The notes beneath the pieces were generated by a model. That model was not told the origin of the DNA. It saw only the letters and a list, made by a program, of their open reading frames with translations, and made no database searches. Of a stretch of DNA of 64,000 nucleotides, positions 37,971 to 46,609 are shown piece by piece (position 1 is the stretch's first letter; each line of letters begins with the position of its first letter). The DNA comes from Nocardia brasiliensis ATCC 700358 (GTDB taxonomy: Bacteria > Actinomycetota > Actinomycetes > Mycobacteriales > Mycobacteriaceae). The stretch covers positions 930,001-994,000 of the forward strand of contig NC_018681.1 in the NCBI RefSeq assembly GCF_000250675.2, written 5' to 3'. A program made the translations under genes and the position numbers.

Positions 37971-40166
37971 ATGTTTGCTCGACTCGGGCGCCTGGTTGTT
38001 CACCATCCGTGGAAGGTGATCGGTCTCTGGCTGCTCATCATCGTCGGCGTGGTCGCGGCGGCACCGCAACTGAAGTCCACCACCGACCAATCCGCGTTCC
38101 TGCCTTCGCATTACGAATCCATTCAAGCAATGGAAATGCAGCAGCAGGCCTTTCCGCAGAGCGCGGCCCCCGCGGCGATCATCGTGTTCGAGCGAGCCGA
38201 CGAGGCGCCGCTGAGCGAGGGCGACGCGGCCTCGGTCGCGGCGATCGGCGGAAAGCTCACTGCGGCGAATATCAAGGATGTCACCGGGTTACAGGTGGTC
38301 CCGCCCTCGGAGAACAAGCTCATCCAGATCATCGCGGTGCAGATGACCAAGGTGACCAGCGCGGGCGATACCACGCAGAGCGACGCGGTCAAGGCGTTGC
38401 GCACCGCGTTGCAGGACCAGGTGCGCGGTAGCGACCTGAAGGCGGGCATCACCGGTCAAGCGGCGCAGATGCTCGATCAGACGGAGTCGAGCGAGAAGGG
38501 CATGGCGATCATCGGCATCGCCACGATCGCATTGATCCTGGTGTTGTTGCTGATCATCTTCCGCAGCCCGGTCATCGCGCTGCTGCCGATCATCACCATC
38601 GGCGCGGTCTCCAGCCTGGTGAACGGCCTGATCGCCATGGTGGCCAAGGCTTTCGATCTACAGGTGGACAGTTCGGTCACCGCCATCCTGCTCGTCGTGC
38701 TGTACGGCGTCGGCACCGACTACATCCTGTTCCTGATGTTCCGCTACCGGGAACGGCTGCGGGCGGGGGAGGATCCCAAGACCGCGATGGTGAGCGCGGT
38801 GACCCGGGTGGGCGAGGCGATCACGTCCGCAGCGGGCGCCGTGATCATCGCCTTCATGGCGCTGACGCTGTCCACCCTGGGCATGTTCCGTGCGCTCGGC
38901 CCGGCGCTGGCGATCGCGGTCGCGGTGGCCCTGCTCGCCGGACTGACGCTGATTCCCGCGGTCGTTTCGCTGTTGGGCACCAAGGTGTTCTGGCCGTCGA
39001 AGGCCTGGCAGGCCGAGCCGAAGGGGGCGCGCTTCGCCGCGATCGGTGCGGCGCTCGGGCGGCGTCCCGCCGCGTTCGCGCTGGCCTCCGGTGGTCTGCT
39101 CGTCGCGCTCGGCATTCTCGCTGTCGGATTCAACCCGACCTTCGACCTCAGCTCCGGCTCGACCTCGGACGCCTCCGAATCGGTGGTCTACAACAAGGAA
39201 TTGCTCAAGGGCATGCCTGCCGGCGCCACGCAACCTTCCGATGTCCTGCTCCGTTCGGATGGTGCGTTGACGGTCGAGCAGCTCACCACCTTCCGCTCCG
39301 CGCTGACCGAGGTGTCCGGCGTCGGACAGGTGGGCGAGCCACGGTTGTCCCAGGACAAGGCGATCGCCGAGTTCCAGGTAACCCTTACTGCCGCACCGGA
39401 ATCGGATGCCGCGCTGGAAACGGTCGAGGGTCCGCTGCGCGATGCGGCGCACGCGGCGGCTCCGGCCGGCACGACGGCAGCCGTCGGCGGGCTGACCGCG
39501 GTCTTCGTCGACTTCCAGGACGCGATGAATCGGGACTATCTGATCGTGTTCCCGGTGGCGGCGATTCTGATCATGATCGTGCTCGGTCTGCTGCTGCGCA
39601 GCCTGGTCGCACCGTGGTATCTGATGGCCTCGGTGTTCCTCGGCTTCGCTGCGACGCTCGGCGCGGCGGTGCTGGTGTTCCAGCACATCCAGGGGAATTC
39701 CGGACTGATCTTCACCCTGCCGTTGATCATGTATCTGTTCGTCGTCGCGCTCGGGACCGACTACAACATCCTGATGGTCGCCCGGTTGCGGGAGGAAGCG
39801 CGCGAAGGCCATGACCCGAAACAGGCTGCGGCACTGAGCCTGCGGCACACCGGCCCGACGGTCGCGGCGGCCGGCGTGATCCTGGCGGGCACGTTCGCCT
39901 CGATGATGCTCGCGGGCAACAATGTGCTCTCGCAGATGGGCTTCGCCATCTCGGTCGGTATCGGCATCGCCGCCTTCGTGATGGCGATGTTCTTCACGCC
40001 GGCGCTGACGGCGCTGCTCGGGCATCGGGCCTGGTGGCCGGGGCACGGGGACGAGCGGCCCGGCGGTGCGGACCCTGCCACCGGGAGTGGTGAGTGGCCG
40101 GACCCGAGGCACGATCCCGCTCCCGCGGGCGGTGGCTGGCCGAACGCCGGTGAGCGACGGCCGTAG
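37971..40166 (+). CDS. MmpL/RND-family membrane transporter
   Basis: 731-residue RND protein of the MmpL type. N-terminal TM1, a periplasmic loop, then TM bundles; the two repeats each carry the conserved GTDY motif (GTDYILFLMFRYRE near residue 250, GTDYNILMVARLREE near 590). The energy source is normally the proton gradient. Length is shorter than mycobacterial lipid-exporting MmpLs (about 950) and matches the compact class found in many actinobacteria. The substrate is not predictable. A disordered Gly/Pro tail ends the protein. Follows the EXLDI gene by 34 bases; hairpin terminator at 40180-40210. Confidence 0.92.
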   Translation: MFARLGRLVVHHPWKVIGLWLLIIVGVVAAAPQLKSTTDQSAFLPSHYESIQAMEMQQQAFPQSAAPAAIIVFERADEAPLSEGDAASVAAIGGKLTAANIKDVTGLQVVPPSENKLIQIIAVQMTKVTSAGDTTQSDAVKALRTALQDQVRGSDLKAGITGQAAQMLDQTESSEKGMAIIGIATIALILVLLLIIFRSPVIALLPIITIGAVSSLVNGLIAMVAKAFDLQVDSSVTAILLVVLYGVGTDYILFLMFRYRERLRAGEDPKTAMVSAVTRVGEAITSAAGAVIIAFMALTLSTLGMFRALGPALAIAVAVALLAGLTLIPAVVSLLGTKVFWPSKAWQAEPKGARFAAIGAALGRRPAAFALASGGLLVALGILAVGFNPTFDLSSGSTSDASESVVYNKELLKGMPAGATQPSDVLLRSDGALTVEQLTTFRSALTEVSGVGQVGEPRLSQDKAIAEFQVTLTAAPESDAALETVEGPLRDAAHAAAPAGTTAAVGGLTAVFVDFQDAMNRDYLIVFPVAAILIMIVLGLLLRSLVAPWYLMASVFLGFAATLGAAVLVFQHIQGNSGLIFTLPLIMYLFVVALGTDYNILMVARLREEAREGHDPKQAAALSLRHTGPTVAAAGVILAGTFASMMLAGNNVLSQMGFAISVGIGIAAFVMAMFFTPALTALLGHRAWWPGHGDERPGGADPATGSGEWPDPRHDPAPAGGGWPNAGERRP

Positions 40167-40179
40167 TCGAAATGGCGAG

Positions 40180-40210
40180 GGCCGCCCTCTGGTTGATCCG
40201 GAGGGCGGCC
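40180..40210. terminator. Terminator between convergent MmpL and DUF2867-like genes
   Basis: GGCCGCCCTC (40180-40189) and GAGGGCGGCC (40201-40210), perfect 10-bp arms, followed by TTCGTCGTT on the plus strand. May serve both directions. Confidence 0.8.
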
Positions 40211-40218
40211 TTCGTCGT

Positions 40219-40755
40219 TCAGTCGTGTGAGCCCGCGGTCAGTTTCGCGAGGGTGCCGCGGAGCAGGCCGGGGGCCAGCCCGCGATGCTTGACGGACAAA
40301 CGCTGCCAGATGGTCGCGGCGAGCGGGCGGTCGTATCGGATGATCGTCAGCAGCGTGACCTGATGGTCCTTGAGCCTGATCACGAGCTGCCCGACGAGCA
40401 TCCAGGAGTGTGCTTCGAGCCGGATCCAGTCGTCCCCGTGCCCCACGATCCGCCATCCGGCGATATGCGCGGACGAGCGCCGCCACGCGAGCCGCATGCC
40501 GAGCAGCACCCGCCAGATGAATTGTCCGCCGAGGCCTGCGACGTCTTCGAAGGCCGCATGCGCCCACTGGTCCGGCGACCACTTCGGGCCTGCGTTGGTG
40601 CTCAGGGTGAAGGCGTCGAGGTAATCGGCGTCGGCGAGGGTGCCGAGCGCGCGCAATGAAGCGGGAATGTCCTGGAGTTCGAGCACGACGGGCTCGAACT
40701 CGCTTGCGGGCGCGTCTTTTCGGTTGCCGATGTGGATGGTGGACTGATTCGGCAA
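40219..40755 (-). CDS. DUF2867-like protein
   Basis: 178-residue soluble protein. The pattern DADYLDAFTL, FIWRVLLGMRL, AGWRIVGHGDDWIRLEAHSWM and RYDRPLAATIW resembles DUF2867 proteins (an SRPBCC-like fold often found next to oxidoreductases). TTG start at 40755 with AAGGAG seven bases upstream; an alternative ATG would remove the start of the domain. Its promoter region contains two strong palindromes (40832-40857, 40872-40887) related to the one before EXLDI/MmpL, so all three genes may answer to one regulator. Family call tentative. Confidence 0.55.
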   Translation of the reverse strand: MPNQSTIHIGNRKDAPASEFEPVVLELQDIPASLRALGTLADADYLDAFTLSTNAGPKWSPDQWAHAAFEDVAGLGGQFIWRVLLGMRLAWRRSSAHIAGWRIVGHGDDWIRLEAHSWMLVGQLVIRLKDHQVTLLTIIRYDRPLAATIWQRLSVKHRGLAPGLLRGTLAKLTAGSHD

Positions 40756-40831
40756 GGCAGGCTCCTTCGACTGCGAACGCCGTTTCCGGCGTCGGATCGA
40801 CCTGGTCGGCGCGTGCGACGATCCGTTCGAC

Positions 40832-40887
40832 CCATCTATACGGTTGCGTATAGATGGAGGTTAGCGCGCGATATACGGTGCCGTATA
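40832..40887. promoter_or_regulatory. Two related palindromic operators (TATACGG..CGTATA)
   Basis: Site 1: CCATCTATACG (40832-40842) and CGTATAGATGG (40847-40857), perfect 11-bp arms, 4-base spacer. Site 2: TATACGG (40872-40878) and CCGTATA (40881-40887), perfect arms, 2-base spacer. The 16-bp cores (TATACGGTTGCGTATA and TATACGGTGCCGTATA) differ at two positions and are 35 bases apart. Located 80-130 bases before the DUF2867-like start. Typical of a dimeric TetR-type repressor; no such gene lies adjacent. Confidence 0.75.
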
Positions 40888-41004
40888 GACGGTGTGACGG
40901 AGGTATCGCGGTGCGAACGCAAACGCACCCCTTCTGTGTCCGCGCACCCGCTCTGGCATGCGGTTTCGGGTGTGGGAGGACGGAAGGGGTGCGGGAAGTG
41001 CCGG

Positions 41005-43794
41005 CTAACCGCTGATCGCGTACGGCCTGCGGACCTTCATGGCCGCCTCGACGGCACGATCGACGGCTGCGCGGGACACGCCGACCTCGTTCGCGATACC
41101 CGGTGTCGCCCATGCCTCGTCGGCGAGGCGCAGGATCTCCGCGAGCTGTGCGGCGGGCAGGTTCGACATACGACGCCGCACGATTTCGTGCGCTATCACC
41201 GCGATCTCGTTGTCCTCGTCGAACTCGTCTTCGTCCTCGTCGTCGAACATCTCGGGTTCCGGCTCGATCGGGTCGCGAGAGACGATGCTGCTCGGCTCGA
41301 CGCGAGCGCGCGGCCGGGGCGGTTCGGCGGGTTCCTCGAAAACCAGCTGTTCGATCTCGGCCTCCGCCCGAGCGCCGTTGGGCGCAGCGGACTTCCGTCG
41401 ACCGGCGGGCTTGGGGGCGGGTTCACCCGAGATCGCCTGGGCGACCGTGTCGGCGATGGTGGCGGCGGCCTTCCTGATGGGGTCACCAGGGTGAGGCTCT
41501 TCGGGATCGTCGCCGCGCGGCGCTTCGGTGCTGGGCTCGTTCATCGGCGGCACCGCAGTGCCGGGGCCGGTCTGCTCGCGCGCGACCTCGTGCATCGGGA
41601 ACAGCGGAATGGCATGCCCGTTCGTCCCGTTGTGCCCATTGGTGCGGGCCGCCTCTTCCCCGTTGGTCAGCGGCCGACCGTTGGCCGTGCCGGTCCGCCC
41701 GTTGACGGCGTGACCGTTCGTCACAGCGTGGCCGTTGATCCGGGGCTGCTGCACCGTGCCGTGCTGCTCAGCCGAGACAGGCTGTGCGCCGGCGCCGTTG
41801 ATCGGCCGTGTGGCCTGTACCGGCCGTGTTTCAGCGGGCCGGGTGTACCCGTCGATCGGCGCGACGGCATGCCCATCAGTGGTGTGCTGGTTCGGCTCGG
41901 GCGTACGCGGCACGTCGTACCCGTTTATCTCCGGCGCACCAGACGCATTCGGCTCAGCCGCGGGGATCGCATCAGGGTGGTCGGCGGAGGTAGTCCGCGC
42001 GTGATCCTGCGTCGGGAACGCGGGCGCTGCCTGGCGATCATCGGGAACCGCCTGCTCCGCAGAGCCATTGACCGCCGCGCCGTGTGGTCCGAAGACGTGA
42101 TCCAACCGGTGTCCGTTGGTTCCGGGCGACGCGTGCCCATTTGTCGCTGAGCCGGCACGCTCGGCGGAGGTCGACAGGGGCTGCCCGTTGCCACTCGAAA
42201 GTCCGCGCACCACATGTCCGTTGGTCACTCGGGCAGTGGGAGCAGCTATCGCGGGAGATCCACTCGCACCGTCGGGCAAGGTGTCGCGCGTTGTCCGCTC
42301 GTGCTCGGAGGTCGCCTCGAACGCGAACCGTCGCGGCTGCCCGTCGTCGTCCAGGCTCGCATGCTCTCGCTCCTCACCGGGGGCCGTGGCCGGGTGATCC
42401 ACCGGCTGGTCGGTCCCGTGCACCGTTCGCCCGTCGCCCACCGTGGTGGCCGACTCGGTCGACGGCGGCACCAGGTGCCCGTCGGCGGAGGAAAGTCCCT
42501 GCACCGCATTGCCGTTGGTGGGCGCGCTGGACGAAAGACCCTGGACTGCCCGGCCATTGGTGACCGGACCAGCGGGTCCGTACGCGTGGCTCACCTGCTC
42601 GTCGACCACGGGCAGGACGTGACCATTGGTCGCGCGCAACGAATGTCCATTGGTCAACGGCGTCGCCGACCCGGCCGCGTGCACCAGCTCGTGACCATTG
42701 ACGCCTGTGAGCCCCTGCGCCGCACGTCCGTTGACGACGGAATCAGTGGCCGCGGCGGCGCGACCGCGCATCTGGTCGGGAGCGGCATGGCGCTCGGTCG
42801 CTGGACTGCGCAGCCCGGATACCGCCGCACGGGTGTCGGTAGCCTGGCCGGCGGCTGCGGGCGAATAGCGCAGTTGATCGCCGTCGGCGGACGGGAAGGT
42901 GGCCCGGTCGTCCGGGGTGCGCCCGCTGTTCAACTGCCCACTGTGTGCCTCCCGGGTGGGCAGCCAGGCGAGGTCGTCGGGGGCGTCCAGCGGGAATCCC
43001 CGTTCGACCTGCCGCCGCACCATGCCGGGCTCGGGATCGACCACGGCCGCGCCGTCGATGAGTAGTGCGTAGCGGGCGGAAACCCAGGCGTGCAGCCAGA
43101 TCACGACGCCGACCATGACGGGGGCGATCGCGTATTCGGCGGCTTGCCCGTAGGAGCCGGAGGCCAGATGTGGTCCCGCGTTGAGCGCGATGGTGGTGCC
43201 GAGCAACGCGGTTTCGAAGAACACCACTTTGCCGCGGGCGAGTTCGCGGCCCCAGCGGGCGGCGGTGGTGGCAGCCACCATGATGGTGATGATCGGGATC
43301 GAGATCATCGCTTCGATGCCGTAGCTCAGCCAGTACAGCGGGTCGGACATGTCGCCGCTCGGTACCAGGTTGTGCTGCACGTTGACCCCGGCCCACACCA
43401 TGCCGAGCACGACCACCGCGATCAGTGCGCGCGAGGACCATTCGGCCCGCCGGTACAACTGCGCGAGCCGGGCGTCTTGACTGGATACGCGCCGCCGCGC
43501 GGCCAGTGCGCGCCGATGCCACCGCGCGTCGTCTTCATCGGATCGGCGAATATGAGCCGCGGTGCGCCGGTCGCGTTTCTCCGCCGCCAGTTCCGCTTCG
43601 ACGGCGCGTTTGCGCTGTTTGCGTCGTTGCGCCCGAACCCATTCCGCGAGTTCGCGCTCCGCCACGATTTCGTCTTCGGACAACACGTCGAACAGGGCGG
43701 CATCGTGTTGCAGTGGCAATTTGCCGCGGGCGGTTTCGACCCGCTGCGCCAACGCGGCGATTTCGGAACTGCCGGTCGATTGTTCGTCGCGCAT
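41005..43794 (-). CDS. DUF2637 membrane protein with long NGH-repeat tail and C-terminal HTH-like segment
   Basis: 929 residues. Residues 1-115 are charged and probably coiled-coil. Four membrane segments lie at about 121-138, 156-178, 189-206 and 221-240, which is the DUF2637 domain found in actinobacteria, often in mobile or developmental loci. The long part from about 260 to 790 is low-complexity, with many irregular copies of the tripeptide NGH (or NGR/NGY/DGH) in contexts such as TNGHAV and VTNGRAVQGLSS. Then comes an acidic stretch (DDEDEDEFDED) and a C-terminal helical segment with an HTH-like AEILRLADEAWATPGIANEVGVSRAAVDRAVEA pattern (split across about residues 880-915). Function unknown. 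No neighbour on the same strand is coupled. Confidence 0.8.
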   Translation of the reverse strand: MRDEQSTGSSEIAALAQRVETARGKLPLQHDAALFDVLSEDEIVAERELAEWVRAQRRKQRKRAVEAELAAEKRDRRTAAHIRRSDEDDARWHRRALAARRRVSSQDARLAQLYRRAEWSSRALIAVVVLGMVWAGVNVQHNLVPSGDMSDPLYWLSYGIEAMISIPIITIMVAATTAARWGRELARGKVVFFETALLGTTIALNAGPHLASGSYGQAAEYAIAPVMVGVVIWLHAWVSARYALLIDGAAVVDPEPGMVRRQVERGFPLDAPDDLAWLPTREAHSGQLNSGRTPDDRATFPSADGDQLRYSPAAAGQATDTRAAVSGLRSPATERHAAPDQMRGRAAAATDSVVNGRAAQGLTGVNGHELVHAAGSATPLTNGHSLRATNGHVLPVVDEQVSHAYGPAGPVTNGRAVQGLSSSAPTNGNAVQGLSSADGHLVPPSTESATTVGDGRTVHGTDQPVDHPATAPGEEREHASLDDDGQPRRFAFEATSEHERTTRDTLPDGASGSPAIAAPTARVTNGHVVRGLSSGNGQPLSTSAERAGSATNGHASPGTNGHRLDHVFGPHGAAVNGSAEQAVPDDRQAAPAFPTQDHARTTSADHPDAIPAAEPNASGAPEINGYDVPRTPEPNQHTTDGHAVAPIDGYTRPAETRPVQATRPINGAGAQPVSAEQHGTVQQPRINGHAVTNGHAVNGRTGTANGRPLTNGEEAARTNGHNGTNGHAIPLFPMHEVAREQTGPGTAVPPMNEPSTEAPRGDDPEEPHPGDPIRKAAATIADTVAQAISGEPAPKPAGRRKSAAPNGARAEAEIEQLVFEEPAEPPRPRARVEPSSIVSRDPIEPEPEMFDDEDEDEFDEDNEIAVIAHEIVRRRMSNLPAAQLAEILRLADEAWATPGIANEVGVSRAAVDRAVEAAMKVRRPYAISG

Positions 43795-44068
43795 CGCGAG
43801 CCTTCCCGGAGCAGATCGTGCAGCAGACCTACTTGCTCGAACGTATGTGTGATCGGAGTGAGACTAAACCGGCCACCGGCCCCGGTCAACGCCGACGCTC
43901 GAAAACATGTGCGAAATTGTCCGCACCGAAAAGGCGCTCCCGCGGAACGTCCCGGTAAACACACCTTTCACTCCCGACACACCGGTTCGGGCAACACGCC
44001 GGTAGCCGGACGCCGCGCGAGGCGGGGAATTCCGCTGAGGGATGGCGGAATTCAGCGCGGGGAAACGC

Positions 44069-45919
44069 TCAGCTGAGGGTGGTGTGCCACACGATGGCGG
44101 CGGCGAGCGCGCCCGCGCCGTTGACCGACCAGTGCAGCGCGATCGGGGCGAGCAGGCTGCCGCTGCGACGGCGCAGCCAGGTGAACACGACGCCCGCGGC
44201 CGCGGTGGCGAGGACGGCGAGCAGAATGCCGGCGATCTGTCCGGCCACGCCGCCGCCGACGAACCCGGCCAGGCCGCGATTGCTGCTGGTGAGTCCGAGC
44301 GAGGAGGCGATATGCCACAGCCCGAACAGCAGTGAACCGGCCGCGAACACGCCGCGCGCACCGTAGACCCGGTCGAGCGTGCCGTGCAGTACCCCGCGGA
44401 ACGCCAGTTCCTCGGGGATCACGGTCTGGAGCGGAATGACGATCATCGAGGCGATCAGCGCGCCGGAGATGGTGGCGTAGCGATCGGCCAGAAAGAACGG
44501 CCGGGTGACGGGCAGTAATGCGCCGATGGCGACCGCGGCGAGCACCACACCTACGGCGCCGAGTGCGTAGAGCGTCCCGCGTTTCCATTGCCGCGGCGAA
44601 AGCCCCAGCTCGTGCCAGTGCATTCCCCGTCTGCGCATCAACGCCAGCAAGACCACGGCGGCGACGGGCACGGTCACTATGCTCGCCCAGGCGGTGGTGA
44701 AGTGGGCGATGAGATTGGTGCCCGCCAGTGCGAGGACCACGACCGCCACATCGAGATAGGCGTGCAGTTTGTGGCGGGGCGGGGCCTCGTCCGCGAGTTC
44801 CGGTGCGAGCATCCCGCCTAGTGTACGGATGGTCGCCGGGGGTGCTGATCGATCGGTCATTTGTGGTCGGGCTACCCGAATTCGGCCGATCCACCGGTCT
44901 CGGTGTGCGGTCGCCATTCCCGAGCTACTCTGACTAGAACTCGTTTCAATTGAGTGGGCCACGCCCGGCGCGGCTCGAGCCACCGCGCCGGACGTCCGGG
45001 CCGGATCGGTCCAGGCCTGCAGCGTGCGGGTGGTCTCGAAGCGGCGCGGCGCGCGGCTGATCGGATCAGTGAATTCCAGTGTCGCGGCGAGCAACTGCAG
45101 CGGGCGGGTGAAGTCGTCGACCGGTTTGTCGGTGAGCACCGGATAGAAATCGTCGCCGAGGATCGGGATGCCGAGGCTGTTCATATGCAGCCGGAGTTGA
45201 TGGGTGCGCCCGGTCAGCGGCCGGAGCCGGTAACGGCCGAGCCCGTCGCGGTGCTCGAGCAGCTCGATCGCGGTTTCGGCGTTCGGCTCGCCCGCGACCT
45301 CCTGCGCGGCGAGGACGTGCTTCTCTTTCACGATCCGGCTGCGGACGACCCGGGGCAAGGCGAGCGCGGGATCGTACGGCGCGATCGCTTCGTACTCTTT
45401 GCGGACCGTGCGCTTGTGGAACATCGTCTGATATGCCCCGCGTCGCGCCGGATCGATGATGAACAGCACCAATCCCGCGGTGACCCGATCCAGCCGATGC
45501 GCCGGAATCAGCTCGGGCAACTCGAGGTCCCGGCGCAGCCGCACCAACGCGGTCTGCAGGATGTGCTGACCACGCGGGATGGTCGCGAGGAAGTGCGGCT
45601 TGTCCACCACCAGCAGCGTGTCGTCGCGGTGCACGATGGTGATCTCGAACGGCACGTCCGTCTCGGCCGGGAGGTCACGGTGGAACCACACCGCCCCGCC
45701 GGGTACATAGGGCGCGTCCGGGGCGATCGGCCCGGCGAGGTCGACGATCCCGCCGTCGCGGAGCAACTCATCGATCCGGGCCGGATCCACCCGCGGTAGT
45801 CGCTCCACGAGGTGGTCGCGAATTGTCGCCCAGTCGCCGTCCTCCGGCAGCCGGAGCCGGGCCGGGTCGAGGCCGTGCCGCTTGGGCAACGGCGGTTGTT
45901 GCCGCCTTCTCATCGGCAT
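44069..45919 (-). CDS. RluA-family pseudouridine synthase fused in one frame to a CPBP (CAAX-like) intramembrane protease
   Basis: A single uninterrupted frame of 616 residues. Residues 1-310 are a RluA-type RNA pseudouridine synthase: catalytic Asp in HRLDRVTAGL (Asp144), DKPHF, LTGRTHQLRLHM. Residues 370-616 are a CPBP/Abi-family membrane protease with EE..R in PEELAFRGVLHG, FGLWHIASS and LHWSVNGAG, and about eight membrane helices. The linker (about 310-365) is low complexity. Possible internal starts for the protease part are ATG near 44916 and 44860. A KstR-like palindrome lies in the linker DNA (44935-44948), which suggests the protease part might have its own promoter. Whether the fused protein is made, or a stop between two genes was lost, cannot be told from sequence. 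Confidence 0.75.
   Translation of the reverse strand: MPMRRRQQPPLPKRHGLDPARLRLPEDGDWATIRDHLVERLPRVDPARIDELLRDGGIVDLAGPIAPDAPYVPGGAVWFHRDLPAETDVPFEITIVHRDDTLLVVDKPHFLATIPRGQHILQTALVRLRRDLELPELIPAHRLDRVTAGLVLFIIDPARRGAYQTMFHKRTVRKEYEAIAPYDPALALPRVVRSRIVKEKHVLAAQEVAGEPNAETAIELLEHRDGLGRYRLRPLTGRTHQLRLHMNSLGIPILGDDFYPVLTDKPVDDFTRPLQLLAATLEFTDPISRAPRRFETTRTLQAWTDPARTSGAVARAAPGVAHSIETSSSQSSSGMATAHRDRWIGRIRVARPQMTDRSAPPATIRTLGGMLAPELADEAPPRHKLHAYLDVAVVVLALAGTNLIAHFTTAWASIVTVPVAAVVLLALMRRRGMHWHELGLSPRQWKRGTLYALGAVGVVLAAVAIGALLPVTRPFFLADRYATISGALIASMIVIPLQTVIPEELAFRGVLHGTLDRVYGARGVFAAGSLLFGLWHIASSLGLTSSNRGLAGFVGGGVAGQIAGILLAVLATAAAGVVFTWLRRRSGSLLAPIALHWSVNGAGALAAAIVWHTTLS
44935..44948. promoter_or_regulatory. 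KstR-like motif inside the RluA-CPBP junction
   Basis: TAGAACTCGTTTCA matches the published KstR consensus TnnAACnnGTTnnA at all fixed positions. It lies within coding DNA between the two domains. The pattern is short, so chance occurrence is possible. Confidence 0.35.
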
Positions 45920-45970
45920 CGACCCTAGTCGCCGCCGGTTTTCCCGGCCGTGGCGGACCGTGCGCGCGGC

Positions 45971-46417
45971 TCAGAAACCGCGCAGCCGATCGGGCCGGAT
46001 GCGCACAACGGTCGAATATTCGTCGTAGAACTGTTCGGCGGTCATCGAGAGTCCGGCCAGTCCGTCGCGGTATTTCGCGGTGAAGGCGGCGACTTCCGCT
46101 GCGGTCGGCGCGTTCTCGTCGATCCTGGCCGTGCCGGTGAACACGACGACGTCGCCGCCGTGCGGGGTGCTGTTGAGGTGCAGCGCGACCCGCGGGTTGC
46201 GGACGAGATTGCGGAGCTTGGCCTGGCCGGGCTTGCTGAACAGCAGGAATTCGTCGTCACGCCACTGGAACCAGACGGGATTGGGTTGCGGGGTGCCGGT
46301 GGCGCCGACGGTGGTCAGCCAGAGCACGTGTTCGGTGCCGAGGCGCTCGGCCACCCGCGCGCCGAAGTCGGTGCCCGGGTCGAGGACCGGGGTGGAGCCG
46401 GAGGCCGTTGTAGTCAT
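45971..46417 (-). CDS. PPOX-class FMN/F420-dependent protein (Rv3369-like)
   Basis: 148-residue split beta-barrel protein of the pyridoxamine-phosphate-oxidase-like class: LWLTTVGATGTPQPNPVWFQW at the N terminus (split over a strand pair), KLRNLVRNPRVALHL, and VVVFTGTARI. The closest type I recognise is the actinobacterial TIGR03667/Rv3369 group, which binds F420 or heme/flavin-like cofactors. The ATG at 46417 is chosen; a GTG three codons upstream is possible. Divergent from the iron-regulated ABC genes. Confidence 0.75.
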   Translation of the reverse strand: MTTTASGSTPVLDPGTDFGARVAERLGTEHVLWLTTVGATGTPQPNPVWFQWRDDEFLLFSKPGQAKLRNLVRNPRVALHLNSTPHGGDVVVFTGTARIDENAPTAAEVAAFTAKYRDGLAGLSMTAEQFYDEYSTVVRIRPDRLRGF

Positions 46418-46519
46418 AGATGGCACAACGCCGGTCCGCTCGGGGGGATTCCGGGGACGGGAGACGAATCGTCGGCGCGGTGGTCGAGCACCCTCCCGGA
46501 TGGTCAGGGACCAGCGAAC

Positions 46520-46538
46520 TTAGGCTAGCCTATCTTCT
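46520..46538. promoter_or_regulatory. DtxR/IdeR iron box upstream of the IrtAB-like genes
   Basis: TTAGGCTAGCCTATCTTCT matches 14 of 19 positions of the DtxR/IdeR consensus TTAGGTTAGCCTAACCTAA. It lies 71 bases before the first ABC gene; iron-loaded repressor would shut the operon. Confidence 0.85.
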
Positions 46539-46609
46539 CGCATCGTTCTGTGTTTGGATGAGTCCGATTCCGGGCGAGACATCTGATGATGGTCGAGAGG
46601 CGAAGAGAT

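Noticed and set aside
40732..42150. Plus-strand frames opposite the DUF2637 gene
   Set aside because: The minus-strand frame has membrane segments and a patterned tail; the plus frames are unpatterned and overlap the operator region.
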